64,000 nt of DNA, from contig JANQSD010000001.1 of NCBI GenBank assembly GCA_028284225.1, forward strand, positions 62,001 through 126,000, read 5' to 3'. Source of the DNA: Arenicellales bacterium. GTDB taxonomy: Bacteria; Pseudomonadota; Gammaproteobacteria; Arenicellales; JAHEKD01. How positions within the stretch are numbered: the stretch's first letter is position 1; every line of letters starts with the position of its first letter. The notes under the pieces are model-generated. The model did not search any database. It worked only from the letters and a program-made list of their open reading frames with translations, and was not told where the DNA came from. A program made the position numbers and the translations under genes. Below are positions 25,279-35,322 of this stretch, one piece after another.

Positions 25279-25806
25279 TTATAAACCTTCGAATGCCATT
25301 ATACTCATAATGTTTTGTCCGAGTTCTATTAATTTTTTTGAACCGCCTAATTCAGGTAAATCAATAATAAACGAACATCCGACAATTTCTGCACCAACGC
25401 TTTGAAGCAAGTTTATTCCGGCAATCGCAGTGCCACCTGTCGCGATCAAATCATCGACTAATAAAATTTTTTCGCCTGGCTGGATCATGTCCTCGTGAAT
25501 TTCAACACAATCAGTGCCGTATTCAAGCTGGTATTCCTGGCCGATGGTTTTCCAGGGGAGTTTTCCCTTTTTACGTATGGGTACAAACCCAACTGAAAGT
25601 TGATGAGCAACTGCACCACCTAAAATAAATCCGCGTGCTTCCAGTCCGGCAACTTTATCTATATGCTGACCTGCATAAGGCTGCACCATTTCATCGACTG
25701 CTTGTCTGAAGCCACGAGCATTGATGAGTAAGGTAGTAATATCCCGAAAAATAACCCCGGGTTCTGGATGATCAGGAATGCTTCGAATCAGAGATTTTAA
25801 ATCCAT
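25279..25806 (-). CDS. apt: Adenine phosphoribosyltransferase
   Basis: 175 aa, the usual Apt length. It starts [20 protein letters not shown], an Apt hallmark, and the PRPP-binding loop is [16 protein letters not shown] (~122-137). It converts adenine plus PRPP to AMP in purine salvage. The ATG shares one base with the TGA of the upstream Lon-like protease gene (TGATG), indicating translational coupling. Confidence 0.96.
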   Translation of the reverse strand: MDLKSLIRSIPDHPEPGVIFRDITTLLINARGFRQAVDEMVQPYAGQHIDKVAGLEARGFILGGAVAHQLSVGFVPIRKKGKLPWKTIGQEYQLEYGTDCVEIHEDMIQPGEKILLVDDLIATGGTAIAGINLLQSVGAEIVGCSFIIDLPELGGSKKLIELGQNIMSIMAFEGL

Positions 25807-28232
25807 CAGGCTTGCTCACTTTGGTTGTCTTCATCGGTTCCAGCAAGTAATTTATCAGGATGGCTCAAAGTTTGGTCCCAGTATTCGAATGTCTTCTGTT
25901 GCGCAATATCGAGTAATGACCCTTCCGGATATAAATCATTAACCATTTCTCCAGCAGGCACGCCGGTAGCTATTTCAAGTGCTTGATGGATAGTTGAAAC
26001 AGCATGAATTGCAAAATCACCTCGTTCACAGGCATCGACGACATCTTGACGCAGCATCAAATCAGCAGCATTAGACTCAGGAATAATCACAGCCTGATCA
26101 CCCGTCAAACCAAAATAATTACAAACATCAAAAAATCCCTCAATTTTTTCATTAACACCGCCAATGGCTTCAATATGACCATGTTGGTCAATCGCGCCGG
26201 TCATGGCAATGGATTGTTTGATTGGAACATCGGTCAAAGCACTTAATAAACATACGGTTTCTGCACCGGATGCAGAATCACCATCGATGCCGCCATAGCT
26301 TTGTTCGAATGCTAAAGAAGCACTGAATGACATGGGGTGAATAGGTTTGAGTAGAAAACGTAATAAGCCGCCCAGGATGTTGAATCCCTTAGTGTGTATT
26401 GAACCGGACATATTGGCACTGCCTTCGATATTAATCAAACCTGCACGGCCAGGGGCTATGGTTGCAGTGATTCGGGCAGGAAAGCCATAGGTAATGGGTC
26501 CGGAGTGAATAACAGCCAAGCCGTTGATTTGACCCACAACTTCACCTGTGGTCTTAATCAGAATTGTGCCGTTATTCACCATCTCTTGAAAATTGCGCGA
26601 AGGTAAACTGGCACGTTGTTTGGTTCGTTTAACTGCCGAATCCACATGTTCGCGTTGAACCAATACTTGATCGGATTTTGCGCATAAAAAAGCGGCTTCG
26701 CGAATGATGTCGGCAATGCGCCCGAATTTTGCTGTTAGTTTATTACGCCTGGAAACAATTCTTGCGCCGTGTTCAATAATAGCGGCGACGGCCTGACTAG
26801 TGAAGTGAGGCAGCTTTTCATCGGCGACAATGCGGCTAATGATCGAAATATATTGGTTAATGTTAGAGTCATCGCGTTGTATATCATCATCGAAATCAGC
26901 CAAAACTTTAAACAAATCACTAAAATCGGGGTCGAGCCGGTCGAGTTGATAATAAAGCATAGCATCGCCCATCAAAATGACTCGCACGTTGATTTTGATC
27001 GGCTCAGGCTTTAATACCGAGATAGATCCCAGCCAACCAATTTCAGAGGGCACGATTTCAAGATAACCGGTTCTCAATGTGCGAGTCAATGCCCGCCAGG
27101 CACCCGGTTCGGTAAGAATATCCTTGGCTTCCAGAATTAAATATCCTCCATCAGCACGCAATAATGAACCGGCATGGATGCCACCAAAATCAATATGAGT
27201 AGGACCCTGTGAGCTCCACGCAGGTTCAACTGTACCCAGTAAATTAACCAGATTAGGTGTATTCTCGCTGACTACCGGGCAGGAGTTATCGTTTTGGTGC
27301 TCCACCAAAATATTGACGTCATACAGATTAGAGGGTTCACGTTCCGGTGGACCTTTGGGAGTGAAATTGTTGATGACATCATCAATCATCTCATTAATGA
27401 ATGTTTCAACACTGTCAATCGGGTAATTGCGTTTTATTCTATCGCCGATTGTTGATAATAATCCCCGGCTTTCAGTTTCATTTAACTGAAGTACTTGTTT
27501 GCCCGCTTTTTCGAGTATGGTATTGATGTCGCGGCTGATTGCATGCATGCGCTTCTGGAACTCGGGGTATTTTTCATCAAAATCATTTTTGCGTTTTTCT
27601 GAAACTTTTCCCTGCACAACCATTTGGTTAAATTGCTCAGGGGCAACAGGTTCGTTATCGACCAGAGGGAAAATCGTTGTCTGCATCATTTGGCCGGCTT
27701 GAATGCTGACCAGGGCCATTCCAGCTTTTTTCAGATCCGCTTCCAGTGGTGCTTTAAGCTGCTGAATATCTTCCTGGGCAGAGGTTTGTATGGCTGTACG
27801 GCGGGCCAGTAAATAGTCAGCGCTTAATGCCTCGTTTAATTCTTCTTTTACATAACGTCCAAACTCTCTGATCTGGTCACGAAATTCGCAGGCAGTGCCC
27901 GCTGGTAAACTGATTAACCTGGGTCGCTCAGGCCGGGAAAAATTATGTACATAGCAGCGGTCATATTTTTTTACATTTTCGGGTTGGTAATCTTCCAGTA
28001 GCTGCCTGATCATGGACTTTCGTCCAGTACCACTTTGGCCGCGAACATAGACATTTTGTCCTGGTGCAGAGCATTCAATGCCGAATTTCAGTGCTTCCCA
28101 GGCAGCTTGTTGACCATGAATTTCTTTCGAAGGCGGGATTTCAGCAGTTGATTCAAAGTCCAATTGTGTTAAAGGACAGCGCCAGCGTAATTGGTCGGCA
28201 GGGACAATTGTTGAGGTCTTATTTTTACTCAC
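25806..28232 (-). CDS. Lon-like ATP-dependent protease (LonB/AAA_32 type)
   Basis: 808 aa. The N-terminal AAA region has Walker [12 protein letters not shown] (~64-74); a long helical insertion follows, then the second half of the ATPase ([22 protein letters not shown]). The C-terminal Lon protease domain has the Ser-Lys dyad: Ser653 in DGDSAS and Lys696 in GGVNEKIEG, with the same 43-residue spacing as in E. coli Lon. No N-terminal Lon substrate domain. It is a cytoplasmic protease for damaged or regulatory proteins. It overlaps apt by one base. Confidence 0.92.
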   Translation of the reverse strand: MSKNKTSTIVPADQLRWRCPLTQLDFESTAEIPPSKEIHGQQAAWEALKFGIECSAPGQNVYVRGQSGTGRKSMIRQLLEDYQPENVKKYDRCYVHNFSRPERPRLISLPAGTACEFRDQIREFGRYVKEELNEALSADYLLARRTAIQTSAQEDIQQLKAPLEADLKKAGMALVSIQAGQMMQTTIFPLVDNEPVAPEQFNQMVVQGKVSEKRKNDFDEKYPEFQKRMHAISRDINTILEKAGKQVLQLNETESRGLLSTIGDRIKRNYPIDSVETFINEMIDDVINNFTPKGPPEREPSNLYDVNILVEHQNDNSCPVVSENTPNLVNLLGTVEPAWSSQGPTHIDFGGIHAGSLLRADGGYLILEAKDILTEPGAWRALTRTLRTGYLEIVPSEIGWLGSISVLKPEPIKINVRVILMGDAMLYYQLDRLDPDFSDLFKVLADFDDDIQRDDSNINQYISIISRIVADEKLPHFTSQAVAAIIEHGARIVSRRNKLTAKFGRIADIIREAAFLCAKSDQVLVQREHVDSAVKRTKQRASLPSRNFQEMVNNGTILIKTTGEVVGQINGLAVIHSGPITYGFPARITATIAPGRAGLINIEGSANMSGSIHTKGFNILGGLLRFLLKPIHPMSFSASLAFEQSYGGIDGDSASGAETVCLLSALTDVPIKQSIAMTGAIDQHGHIEAIGGVNEKIEGFFDVCNYFGLTGDQAVIIPESNAADLMLRQDVVDACERGDFAIHAVSTIHQALEIATGVPAGEMVNDLYPEGSLLDIAQQKTFEYWDQTLSHPDKLLAGTDEDNQSEQA

Positions 28233-28273
28233 AGGCGAATCTTGTATATTTGACTGGTCGAAATCTTAGCATA

Positions 28274-28450
28274 AACCCGGAATATGCATTAGCATTCGTG
28301 ACGAGAGAAAAAATGCAATAATATCAAGTGCTACCGCAAGTAATTTGGACACTGCCATAGCTATCCCATGATGAGGAGAAATTTCTGAGGAAACGTTTGA
28401 GGTTGAAGCAGTTTTTCATCACAGCAGATTACTAATGTATATGTTCGGTT
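28274..28450 (-). mobile_element. MITE-like element, copy 1 (inverted relative to copies 2 and 3)
   Basis: A 177-bp non-coding element that starts AACCCGGAATATGCA and ends near ATGTTCGGTT. It aligns along its length with the reverse complement of 50055-50230 (shared blocks TGAAGCAGT, GCCATAGC, TCAAG, AATTTGG, AATGCAATAA). It lies between the divergent Lon-like protease and pdxB genes and must overlap their promoter regions. It is the most diverged copy at its right end. No transposase ORF. Confidence 0.8.
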
Positions 28451-28460
28451 AATTAAGTAA

Positions 28461-29609
28461 ATGGTCAAAATTGTCGCTGATTCAGCTATCCCCTGGCTGG
28501 ATAAATTGTTTGCCAAACATGGTGAGATCGTTTGTTACTCTGGCCGGGAAATTAATCAGGCTGAGCTGATGGATGCGGATTTACTGTTAATCAGATCTAC
28601 ACTTAAGATCACAAAACCTTTGTTAGCCGGTACCACTGTTAAATTAGTAGCCTCAGCAACAGTCGGTTGTGATCATGTTGATCAGAACGCGCTACAAGAA
28701 TTGGGCATTGCTTTTGTTCACGCACCCGGTTGTAATGCCAATGCGGTTGCAGAGTATGTAGTTGCTGCTTTGGCCTGGCATGAAAATCAGGGGAAAATGT
28801 CGTTTGCGCAGGGTCAAACAGCAGCGGTAATTGGTTGCGGTCAGATAGGCAGCACCGTCAAGCGCAAACTTGAGATTTTAGGCTTTGACGTCGTGGTTAA
28901 TGACCCGCCATTACAGCAATTAAACTCAGCCCGTACTCACTCATGGAAATTTGTGAATCTGAATCAGGCTCTGGAATCAGATGTGATCTGTTTACATACA
29001 CCACTGACGATATCTGGAGCATATCCGACCTATCATTTGATCAGCCAGCAAGAACTTGAGCAAATTCATACCAATGCAATTTTAATTAATGCCGGACGTG
29101 GTGAGGTGATTGATAATCAAGCTTTGTTAAGAACACTAGAGAATAATCCTGATCTAAATGTTGTTTTAGATGTGTGGGAAAATGAGCCAACTATTAACAA
29201 CCAGTTACTGAATAAGATTAATCTAGGCACTCCACATATTGCCGGCCATAGCTGGCGTGGCAAAGTTATGGGTACCATCATGATATATCAACAAATATGC
29301 AACTATTTTAATTGGTCACAGCAGACTATAGATGAAAGTGACTTGAGGATTCAATTGCCGGTTTTTGAATTGAATAAGACTAACAAACTTTATGATGCTA
29401 TTGCACAGTGTTATGACATTGAGGCAGACAGTAACCGTTTACGTTTGTGCATAGCCGATAAAACTGATCTGGATTTGGCTAAGGAATTCGATCAATTACG
29501 TAAACATTATTTTAAGAGACCTGAGTTTTGTGATTTGAGCTTTTTTACCAACAAAAGTGGGCTCACTAATTTACTACTCAAGCTTGAATTCAGTCAGTTG
29601 CCAAATTAA
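28461..29609 (+). CDS. pdxB: Erythronate-4-phosphate dehydrogenase
   Basis: 382 aa, the length of PdxB. It begins MVKIVADSAIPWLDKLF; NAD motif AAVIGCGQIGSTVKRKLEILG (~121-141); catalytic Arg in INAGRGEVID, Glu in DVWENEPTI, His in TPHIAGHSWRGK, the last block being specific to PdxB. The C-terminal ~100 residues form the PdxB dimerisation domain. It performs the second step of DXP-dependent pyridoxal phosphate synthesis. A typically gammaproteobacterial gene. Confidence 0.95.
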   Translation: MVKIVADSAIPWLDKLFAKHGEIVCYSGREINQAELMDADLLLIRSTLKITKPLLAGTTVKLVASATVGCDHVDQNALQELGIAFVHAPGCNANAVAEYVVAALAWHENQGKMSFAQGQTAAVIGCGQIGSTVKRKLEILGFDVVVNDPPLQQLNSARTHSWKFVNLNQALESDVICLHTPLTISGAYPTYHLISQQELEQIHTNAILINAGRGEVIDNQALLRTLENNPDLNVVLDVWENEPTINNQLLNKINLGTPHIAGHSWRGKVMGTIMIYQQICNYFNWSQQTIDESDLRIQLPVFELNKTNKLYDAIAQCYDIEADSNRLRLCIADKTDLDLAKEFDQLRKHYFKRPEFCDLSFFTNKSGLTNLLLKLEFSQLPN

Positions 29610-29776
29610 GATCGATATGTTCTAGATAAGTGTCGTCCAAAAGCTAAATATTCCTCTATGTGGCATCCATCCTCTAAAGAGCTGACAAAGGCCCGTGTGG
29701 TGCATGAGTATATTTCGCGCACAAAATTTCCTTCTTTTGATACATTTGATAAGTCTTTATATCCTCAAGGTGCAAG

Positions 29777-30541
29777 TTGAAACTGAAATCAAAATTATTA
29801 GCAGGTGAAAAATTATCTGGTTGCTGGTTGGGAATGTATAACTCTGTAGCCACAGAGATCATCGCCCAGGCTGGTTACGATGTCGGTATGATCGATCTGG
29901 AGCATGGCCCAGGCTCTTATCTGGATGCACAGAACATTATGCCGTGTTTAGAAGCACACGGTTGTATGCCGGCCATACGTATTCCGTTTGCTCATGAAGC
30001 GGAAGTTAAAAAAGCGATGGATTTAGGCCCACTGGCGATTATGGTGCCAAATTTGCATAGTGTGGAAGAAGCTGAATACATGGTTCGTTCGACACGCTAT
30101 GGGCCACGAGGTATTCGCGGGTCGGCGCTTCGGATTATCAGGGCAACTCGGTACGGTAAAACATCGGCAGATTATCAAGCGTTTCTCGACCAAGAGTTTG
30201 TACTCATTGGGCAAATTGAAACTAAACAGGCGTTGGAACAAGTTGAAGATATTGCCGCTGTAGAAGGTCTGGATATGCTGTTTGTCGGGCCATCGGATTT
30301 GTCAGCTTCGTTAGGGCAGCAGGGTAACTATACTTCGGAGGAGTTTTTAGCTGCAATTGAACGAATTGAAAAAGCTGCTAAAAATACGGGGAAGTTGTTA
30401 GGTTCTATCCCTTTGTCGACTCGGCCACCTCAAGAGTTTTATCAAGCTGGTTACCAGTTGGTTATTTCCGGTACAGACACTATTTTGCTGAAAACTGCAG
30501 CAGAAAACGATGTTCAGATGATCAGCAAGGCTAAAGAATAA
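29777..30541 (+). CDS. HpcH/HpaI-family aldolase
   Basis: 254 aa, starting at TTG-29777 with AAGGTG just upstream; no ATG is nearby in frame. The TIM-barrel class II pyruvate aldolase signature is visible: SVATEIIAQAGYDVGMIDLEHGPGSY with the catalytic His, metal Glu in IGQIETKQAL, and DMLFVGPSDLSASLG. It would cleave a 4-hydroxy-2-oxoacid to pyruvate plus an aldehyde; the substrate is not determinable. It converges with the EamA transporter gene, whose stop lies only 4 bp away. Confidence 0.88.
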   Translation: MKLKSKLLAGEKLSGCWLGMYNSVATEIIAQAGYDVGMIDLEHGPGSYLDAQNIMPCLEAHGCMPAIRIPFAHEAEVKKAMDLGPLAIMVPNLHSVEEAEYMVRSTRYGPRGIRGSALRIIRATRYGKTSADYQAFLDQEFVLIGQIETKQALEQVEDIAAVEGLDMLFVGPSDLSASLGQQGNYTSEEFLAAIERIEKAAKNTGKLLGSIPLSTRPPQEFYQAGYQLVISGTDTILLKTAAENDVQMISKAKE

Positions 30542-30545
30542 TATT

Positions 30546-31403
30546 TCATTTGGATGAGTAACGTTGAATAATCATTATAGCTAGCATTACACAACCAGCT
30601 CCTAAAAGCTGAATGGCTGAAAGGCTCTCACTCAGAATCAAGAACGCCAACGCGATAGTGAAAATTGGCTCCAGGTTTAGAATCATTGCTGTCTTTACTG
30701 CACCGAGGAGATTGATGCCTTTAAACATCAGGAAAAAAGCAATTGCAAAGCTGATTGAAGCCAAAAATATATACAACACATTTATGGCACTTATTTCACC
30801 TACACTGAAAGTTTGTGTAAGTACTATGACAACACTGATCAAAAACAAGCCTGTAGAGGCCAGATAAAACGTTGACTGTTCAGGTGCGATGCCTTTTAAG
30901 TTTCTATCACTGATTAAATACGAGGTGGACATGCCCACAGCTGCAGTTATACCAAATGCAATCCCGATGGGGTTTATTGTGCTGTCGATTTGAATATTCA
31001 AAGCCAGAATTAAGCCCAGAAAAGCTAATAAAAAACAACCGACTTCTATAATCTTGGGCATTTGCCGAACCAGGATTTTCTCGCCTACCATCGTTAATAT
31101 CGGATAGGTATAAAAAATGACCACCGCCAAACTGACGGGTAAAAAATATATTGATGCGAGCAAAGAACCTGACCCGATAGTAAAGAAGCAGCCAGCTAAA
31201 ATTGCGGCTAGTTTTTTATTTGATGGTAGCTTATTTTGGTTTTTCGGCCTGATAATTAAAAGCACTACACAAAACAACAGGAAACGAAAAAAAATCATCG
31301 TCTGCGGGTTTGCGCCCGCATCATAAGCAAAACGAGAGAATATACTTGACAGGCTGACAAGTAGAGCGGCCAGGGTAACTACAATTAAGCCAGCCTTTAA
31401 CAT
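30546..31403 (-). CDS. EamA-family drug/metabolite transporter
   Basis: 285 aa with ten hydrophobic segments in two EamA repeats (~5-135 and ~148-280). Repeat 1 contains SIFSRFAYDAGANPQTMIFFRF and repeat 2 ends LNLEPIFTIALAFLILSESLS, typical of RhaT/YdcZ-like metabolite exporters. Inner membrane. The REP-like composite at 31405-31494 begins 2 bp before its start codon, so ribosome binding or the promoter may be affected by that repeat; no clear Shine-Dalgarno is seen. Confidence 0.88.
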   Translation of the reverse strand: MLKAGLIVVTLAALLVSLSSIFSRFAYDAGANPQTMIFFRFLLFCVVLLIIRPKNQNKLPSNKKLAAILAGCFFTIGSGSLLASIYFLPVSLAVVIFYTYPILTMVGEKILVRQMPKIIEVGCFLLAFLGLILALNIQIDSTINPIGIAFGITAAVGMSTSYLISDRNLKGIAPEQSTFYLASTGLFLISVVIVLTQTFSVGEISAINVLYIFLASISFAIAFFLMFKGINLLGAVKTAMILNLEPIFTIALAFLILSESLSAIQLLGAGCVMLAIMIIQRYSSK

Positions 31404-31404
31404 G

Positions 31405-31494
31405 CGTCATTCCGGAATCACATAGTGATGTCCGGATCTCCTGTTTTGATGTTGTATCTATGAACTAAAAGATACTGGCCTTCGCCAGTATGAC
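31405..31494 (+). repeat. REP-like two-part composite repeat (direct copy)
   Basis: First half 31405-31442: CGTCATTCCGGAATCAC then AGTGATGTCCGGATCTCC, palindromic. Second half 31471-31494: GATACTGGCCTTCGCCAGTA, palindromic. The same two units, same order, opposite strand, occur at 19405-19325, suggesting a mobile BIME-like unit. Confidence 0.75.
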
Positions 31495-31538
31495 AGTAAT
31501 AAGTTTTGAGAGTAAACAAAAGAGTTGTATTGACTAAT

Positions 31539-33179
31539 TTACAATGACTTCGCCTGTTCCCTTAACACAAATTTCTGAATCTTACCTGTGGCGGTTTTAG
31601 GCAATTCACCAAAGACTACTTTTTTAGGTGTTTTAAAACCGGCCAATTGTTCACGGCAGAATTTAATGATTTGTTCTTCGGTAACGTCAGTGCCTGGTTT
31701 TAACTCAACAAAGGCACAGGGCACTTCTTGCCATTTTTCATCGGGTTTGGCAACAATGGCAACCAGGCTCACAGCCGGATGTTTGCTGATAACATTTTCT
31801 ACCTCAACCGATGAAACATTCTCACCACCTGAAATAATAATATCCTTGGCTCGATCTTTGAGTTGGATATGGGCATCAGGATAAGTGACACCTAAGTCCT
31901 CTGAGTGATACCAACCATTAGCAAATGCTTCAGCAGTAGCTTCAGGGTTTTTAAGATAACCCTTCATGATAGTGTTGCCGCGCAACATGATCTCACCCAT
32001 GGTTTCACCATCGAAGGGTATGGCTGACATGTCTTCAGGATTAAGTACTGAAACGTCTTCGACCATTGGATAAGCAATACCTTGACGGGCTTTCAACTCA
32101 GCCTGTTCGACAATAGGCATGTCACGCCATTCATCTTTAGTGCGACAGACTACCGTATGGCCGTAAGTTTCGGTTAATCCATACACATGGGTAACTTCAA
32201 AACCCATCTTGGCTGTCTGTTCCAGCGTTTTGGCAGGCGGCGGTGCGCCGGCGGTCAGGACTTTGACGTTATGGTCAAATTCTGTGACTTCCTCTTCAGG
32301 AGCATTGGCGAGCATGTTTAATACAACCGGTGCGCCACCAAAGAATTCAACTTTATGTTCGGCTATTAATTTGAATGTCTCAGCCGGTGAGAAATAGCGA
32401 ATACAAACCATGGTGCCAGCCAGCAATGAAATTGTCCAGGGATAACCCCAGCCGTTACAATGAAACATGGGAACGGTTTGCAAATAAACGCAATGCTGTG
32501 GCATGCTCCAGGCAACTGTGCTGCCCATGCTCATCAAATATGAGCCGCGATGGTGATAAATTACACCTTTGGGTTTGCCGCTGGTGCCGGATGTGTAGTT
32601 AAGTGTGATCGCCTGCCATTCATCTTGCGGCATATGCCAGTTGCCGATTTCACCGGTAGCCAGAAACGCCTCATATTCGGTATCACTCAATCGCTCGCCG
32701 GCATCCTCCGGTAGTTTGGCGGCTGGGTCAACAACTTCGATGACTTTAATATTATGGGTAATATTCTGTAAAACATGTTTTACAGTAGGCGAGAATTCCG
32801 TGTCAGTAATTAATACCTTACTTTCAGCTTGATTGATACAATAGCTGATAGTATTAACATCTAAGCGAGTATTCAGTGTGTTCAACACAGCCCCGGCCAT
32901 AGGGATGCTGTAATGCGACTCCATAAGTTCAGGTGTATTGTGTAGCAGTACAGTAACAGTATCGCCATAACCAACCCCGATTTTCTGCAAGGCATCAGCC
33001 ATTTTCTGAGTACGAATGAAAAAATCTTTCCAGCTTGTTTTCTTGTCGTTATAAATAACGGCAGTAATGTCCGGGTGTACTTTAGCTGCTCGTGCTAAAA
33101 AACTGAGCGGCGTCAAGGGGACGTAGTTGGCTTCGCACTTAACTAAATGTGGAGCATCGTACATTTCACTGTGTGGCAT
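31539..33179 (-). CDS. AMP-forming acyl-CoA synthetase (medium-chain/DmdB-like)
   Basis: 546 aa ANL-superfamily ligase. Adenylate-forming motif LNYTSGTSGKPKGVIYHHRG (~190), VYGLTETYG (~340), YHSEDLGVTY and DRAKDIIISGGENVSSVEVE hinge (~430-460), and the acyl-adenylation Lys in KTATGKIQKFVL near the C-terminus. The overall sequence, including QHCVYLQTVPMFHCNGWGYPW, resembles AlkK-type and 3-methylmercaptopropionate-CoA ligase (DmdB) enzymes. It forms a CoA ester from a short or medium chain acid. 28 bp downstream of the hydrolase gene, likely same transcript. Confidence 0.88.
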   Translation of the reverse strand: MPHSEMYDAPHLVKCEANYVPLTPLSFLARAAKVHPDITAVIYNDKKTSWKDFFIRTQKMADALQKIGVGYGDTVTVLLHNTPELMESHYSIPMAGAVLNTLNTRLDVNTISYCINQAESKVLITDTEFSPTVKHVLQNITHNIKVIEVVDPAAKLPEDAGERLSDTEYEAFLATGEIGNWHMPQDEWQAITLNYTSGTSGKPKGVIYHHRGSYLMSMGSTVAWSMPQHCVYLQTVPMFHCNGWGYPWTISLLAGTMVCIRYFSPAETFKLIAEHKVEFFGGAPVVLNMLANAPEEEVTEFDHNVKVLTAGAPPPAKTLEQTAKMGFEVTHVYGLTETYGHTVVCRTKDEWRDMPIVEQAELKARQGIAYPMVEDVSVLNPEDMSAIPFDGETMGEIMLRGNTIMKGYLKNPEATAEAFANGWYHSEDLGVTYPDAHIQLKDRAKDIIISGGENVSSVEVENVISKHPAVSLVAIVAKPDEKWQEVPCAFVELKPGTDVTEEQIIKFCREQLAGFKTPKKVVFGELPKTATGKIQKFVLREQAKSL

Positions 33180-33207
33180 TTGTGTTCCCTCGTTTCGAAG
33201 TGTTGGT

Positions 33208-34005
33208 TTATACCATTTTATTAAAACGTTTTAACGCCTTGATAACCTGGTTGGGTTTTTCCATCATCATCATATGTCCGCAACGTGGAATCACTTCCAG
33301 TTGTGATTGCTGAATCTTTTTTACCCAGGGCAACATGCCGCGAACAGGCGTCATTTTATCTTCCTGGCCTGCAATAAATAACACCGGGCAATCAATTTTT
33401 TCAGCCAGGCTGTCATCAGGTGTATAGTCGTTACAGGCAGTAAAATCATGAAACAAAGCACCAGGTTTGGATTGTTCCATCAGGCGCATGCCGCCTTCAG
33501 TCATCCACAAACCCGGAGCCTGAGCAGCACCGATTTTTGAATTCGCAGCGTAGCCAAAATCTACAATCATTTCAAAGGCACGATGGTCGTTAGCCTGGGA
33601 TAAATCCAGCAGCATTTGATTCACCGGCATCGGCAGGCAAAAGCCAAGCAAAACGGCTGCTTCGCAATGTTGAGGATAACGTGCGGCAAAATCGTAAGTA
33701 ATGAGTGCTCCCATACTGTGGCCGGCGATAATGGTTTGCTTCAATTTCAGTCTTTTGAGGATCTTTGCCAGCCAATTTGAAATATCTTCAATCTTATTGA
33801 AGGGTTTGCCGCCTGACTGTCCATGCCCTGGTAAATCAATCGCCAGCACATTAATACCAATGCTGGTGAAATAACGATTGAATGTAGCCCAAATAGTATG
33901 ATCCATAGCGGAGCCGTGAATAAATACCCAGCTGCGTTTATCCGGGTCTATATCTTTACCGGAAGTAGCAATAAAAACCGGCTGGCGATCTACAGTTATT
34001 TTCAT
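33208..34005 (-). CDS. Alpha/beta-fold hydrolase
   Basis: 265 aa. Oxyanion HG motif at 30-31 (VFIHGSAMDHTIW), nucleophile Ser97 in AGHSMGAL, acid Asp in FIAGQEDKMTPV (~215), catalytic His in RCGHMMMMEKP (~243). No signal peptide. It might hydrolyse an ester or thioester; neighbours (acyl-CoA ligase, MetY-like enzyme) suggest carboxylic or sulfur metabolism but do not decide. The ATG overlaps the metY-like stop by 4 bases. Confidence 0.88.
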   Translation of the reverse strand: MKITVDRQPVFIATSGKDIDPDKRSWVFIHGSAMDHTIWATFNRYFTSIGINVLAIDLPGHGQSGGKPFNKIEDISNWLAKILKRLKLKQTIIAGHSMGALITYDFAARYPQHCEAAVLLGFCLPMPVNQMLLDLSQANDHRAFEMIVDFGYAANSKIGAAQAPGLWMTEGGMRLMEQSKPGALFHDFTACNDYTPDDSLAEKIDCPVLFIAGQEDKMTPVRGMLPWVKKIQQSQLEVIPRCGHMMMMEKPNQVIKALKRFNKMV

Positions 34006-35312
34006 TTCAATAACCTCTTAACAGCTCTGAAACCTGAATCAAGATCGGCTTTTAAATCATGTAAATCCTCCAGGCCTATTGATAGTCTGATTAACCCTGG
34101 TGAAATGCCGGCTTTGAGTAAGTCCTCTTCACTCATGCGACTGTGTGTAGTAGTAGCCGGATGAAGAATCAACGATTTAGCATCACCGATATTAGCAAGA
34201 TGTGAAAATAAACTCATATTTTCGATTAATGTCCGGCCAGCATCACGACCACCTTTTATTTCAAAACTTAATACTGCACCTGCTCCATCAGGGAACAGTT
34301 TTTGTGCCAATTTATGCTGAGGATGTGATTTTAAGTAGGGGTGAAAGATTTTGTCTACAAACGGGCTGTCACTTAAATAATCGATAATGGCATGGGTATT
34401 TTCGATATGCTTTTGCATGCGCAGCGATAATGTTTCAATGCCCTGCATAATCAAAAAAGCCGAATGAGGGCTTAAGCATGCGCCAAAATCACGTAGTCCT
34501 TCACGTCTGGCCCGTAATATAAATGCTGCCGGTCCAAACTCTTCAGAAAAATTTAAACCATGAAATCCAACATAGGGTTCACTTAACGATGGAAATTTAC
34601 CTGACGCTTTCCAATCAAACTGACCACTGTCAACTAATAATCCCCCAATAACAGTACCGTGTCCGGCTAAAAACTTGGTGGCTGAATGCATAACCAAATC
34701 AGCGCCCAGTTCAATCGGTTTGCACAAATACGGTGTAGTGACTGTCGAATCGATCAGTAACGGTAATTTATGCTTATGCGCAATCTTGGCCAGTGCAGGG
34801 ATATCAGTCACATCCATGCTTGGATTGGCGACAGTTTCAGCGAATATCAGTCGAGTATTTTTCTGGATAGCCGTTTCGTAAGCTTTAGGGTCAGTTGGGT
34901 CAACAAAAGTGGTTTCAATACCAAAGCGCCTCATGGTGTAATCCAACAAATTATGACTGCCGCCGTAAATAGCACGTGCTGCCACAATGTGTGATCCTGC
35001 GCCCATCAAGGTTGTGATGGCCAAATGTAGAGCAGCTTGGCCGCTGGCAGTTGCAATTGCACCAATACCGCCTTCCAAGGCAGCTATACGTTCTTCCAAG
35101 GCTGCGTTAGTCGGGTTGGAAATGCGAGAATAAACATGCCCGGCATGTGCTAAATGAAACAATGCAGCCGCGTGATCACTATCTTCAAAACAAAATGAAG
35201 CGGATTGATAGATAGGTGTAGCTCTTGCACCTGTAGCTTCATCAGGTTGTTGGCCGGCGTGTAGGGATAGGGTATCGAACCCCGGCGATTTTGGCTTCAT
35301 ATTTTTACTCAT
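34002..35312 (-). CDS. O-acetylhomoserine/O-acetylserine sulfhydrylase (Cys/Met PLP family)
   Basis: 436 aa from ATG-35312; a GTG one codon upstream is open too. It starts SPGFDTLSLHAGQQPDEATGARATPIYQSASF, the hallmark of MetY-type enzymes, and binds PLP through Lys in MHSATKFLAGHGTVIGG (~210). The acidic 430+ length favours O-acetylhomoserine sulfhydrylase over cystathionine gamma-synthase. It makes homocysteine from sulfide in the cytoplasm. Its first codons lie in a 31-bp sequence repeated 120 bp upstream. Confidence 0.9.
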   Translation of the reverse strand: MSKNMKPKSPGFDTLSLHAGQQPDEATGARATPIYQSASFCFEDSDHAAALFHLAHAGHVYSRISNPTNAALEERIAALEGGIGAIATASGQAALHLAITTLMGAGSHIVAARAIYGGSHNLLDYTMRRFGIETTFVDPTDPKAYETAIQKNTRLIFAETVANPSMDVTDIPALAKIAHKHKLPLLIDSTVTTPYLCKPIELGADLVMHSATKFLAGHGTVIGGLLVDSGQFDWKASGKFPSLSEPYVGFHGLNFSEEFGPAAFILRARREGLRDFGACLSPHSAFLIMQGIETLSLRMQKHIENTHAIIDYLSDSPFVDKIFHPYLKSHPQHKLAQKLFPDGAGAVLSFEIKGGRDAGRTLIENMSLFSHLANIGDAKSLILHPATTTHSRMSEEDLLKAGISPGLIRLSIGLEDLHDLKADLDSGFRAVKRLLK

Positions 35313-35322
35313 CACTTCGTTA
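35292..35322. repeat. 31-bp direct repeat, copy at the metY-like start
   Basis: The 31 bases from TGGCTTCATATTTTTACTCA to the following CTTCGTTA are identical to 35412-35442. This copy includes the start codon and first codons of the metY-like gene. Confidence 0.9.
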
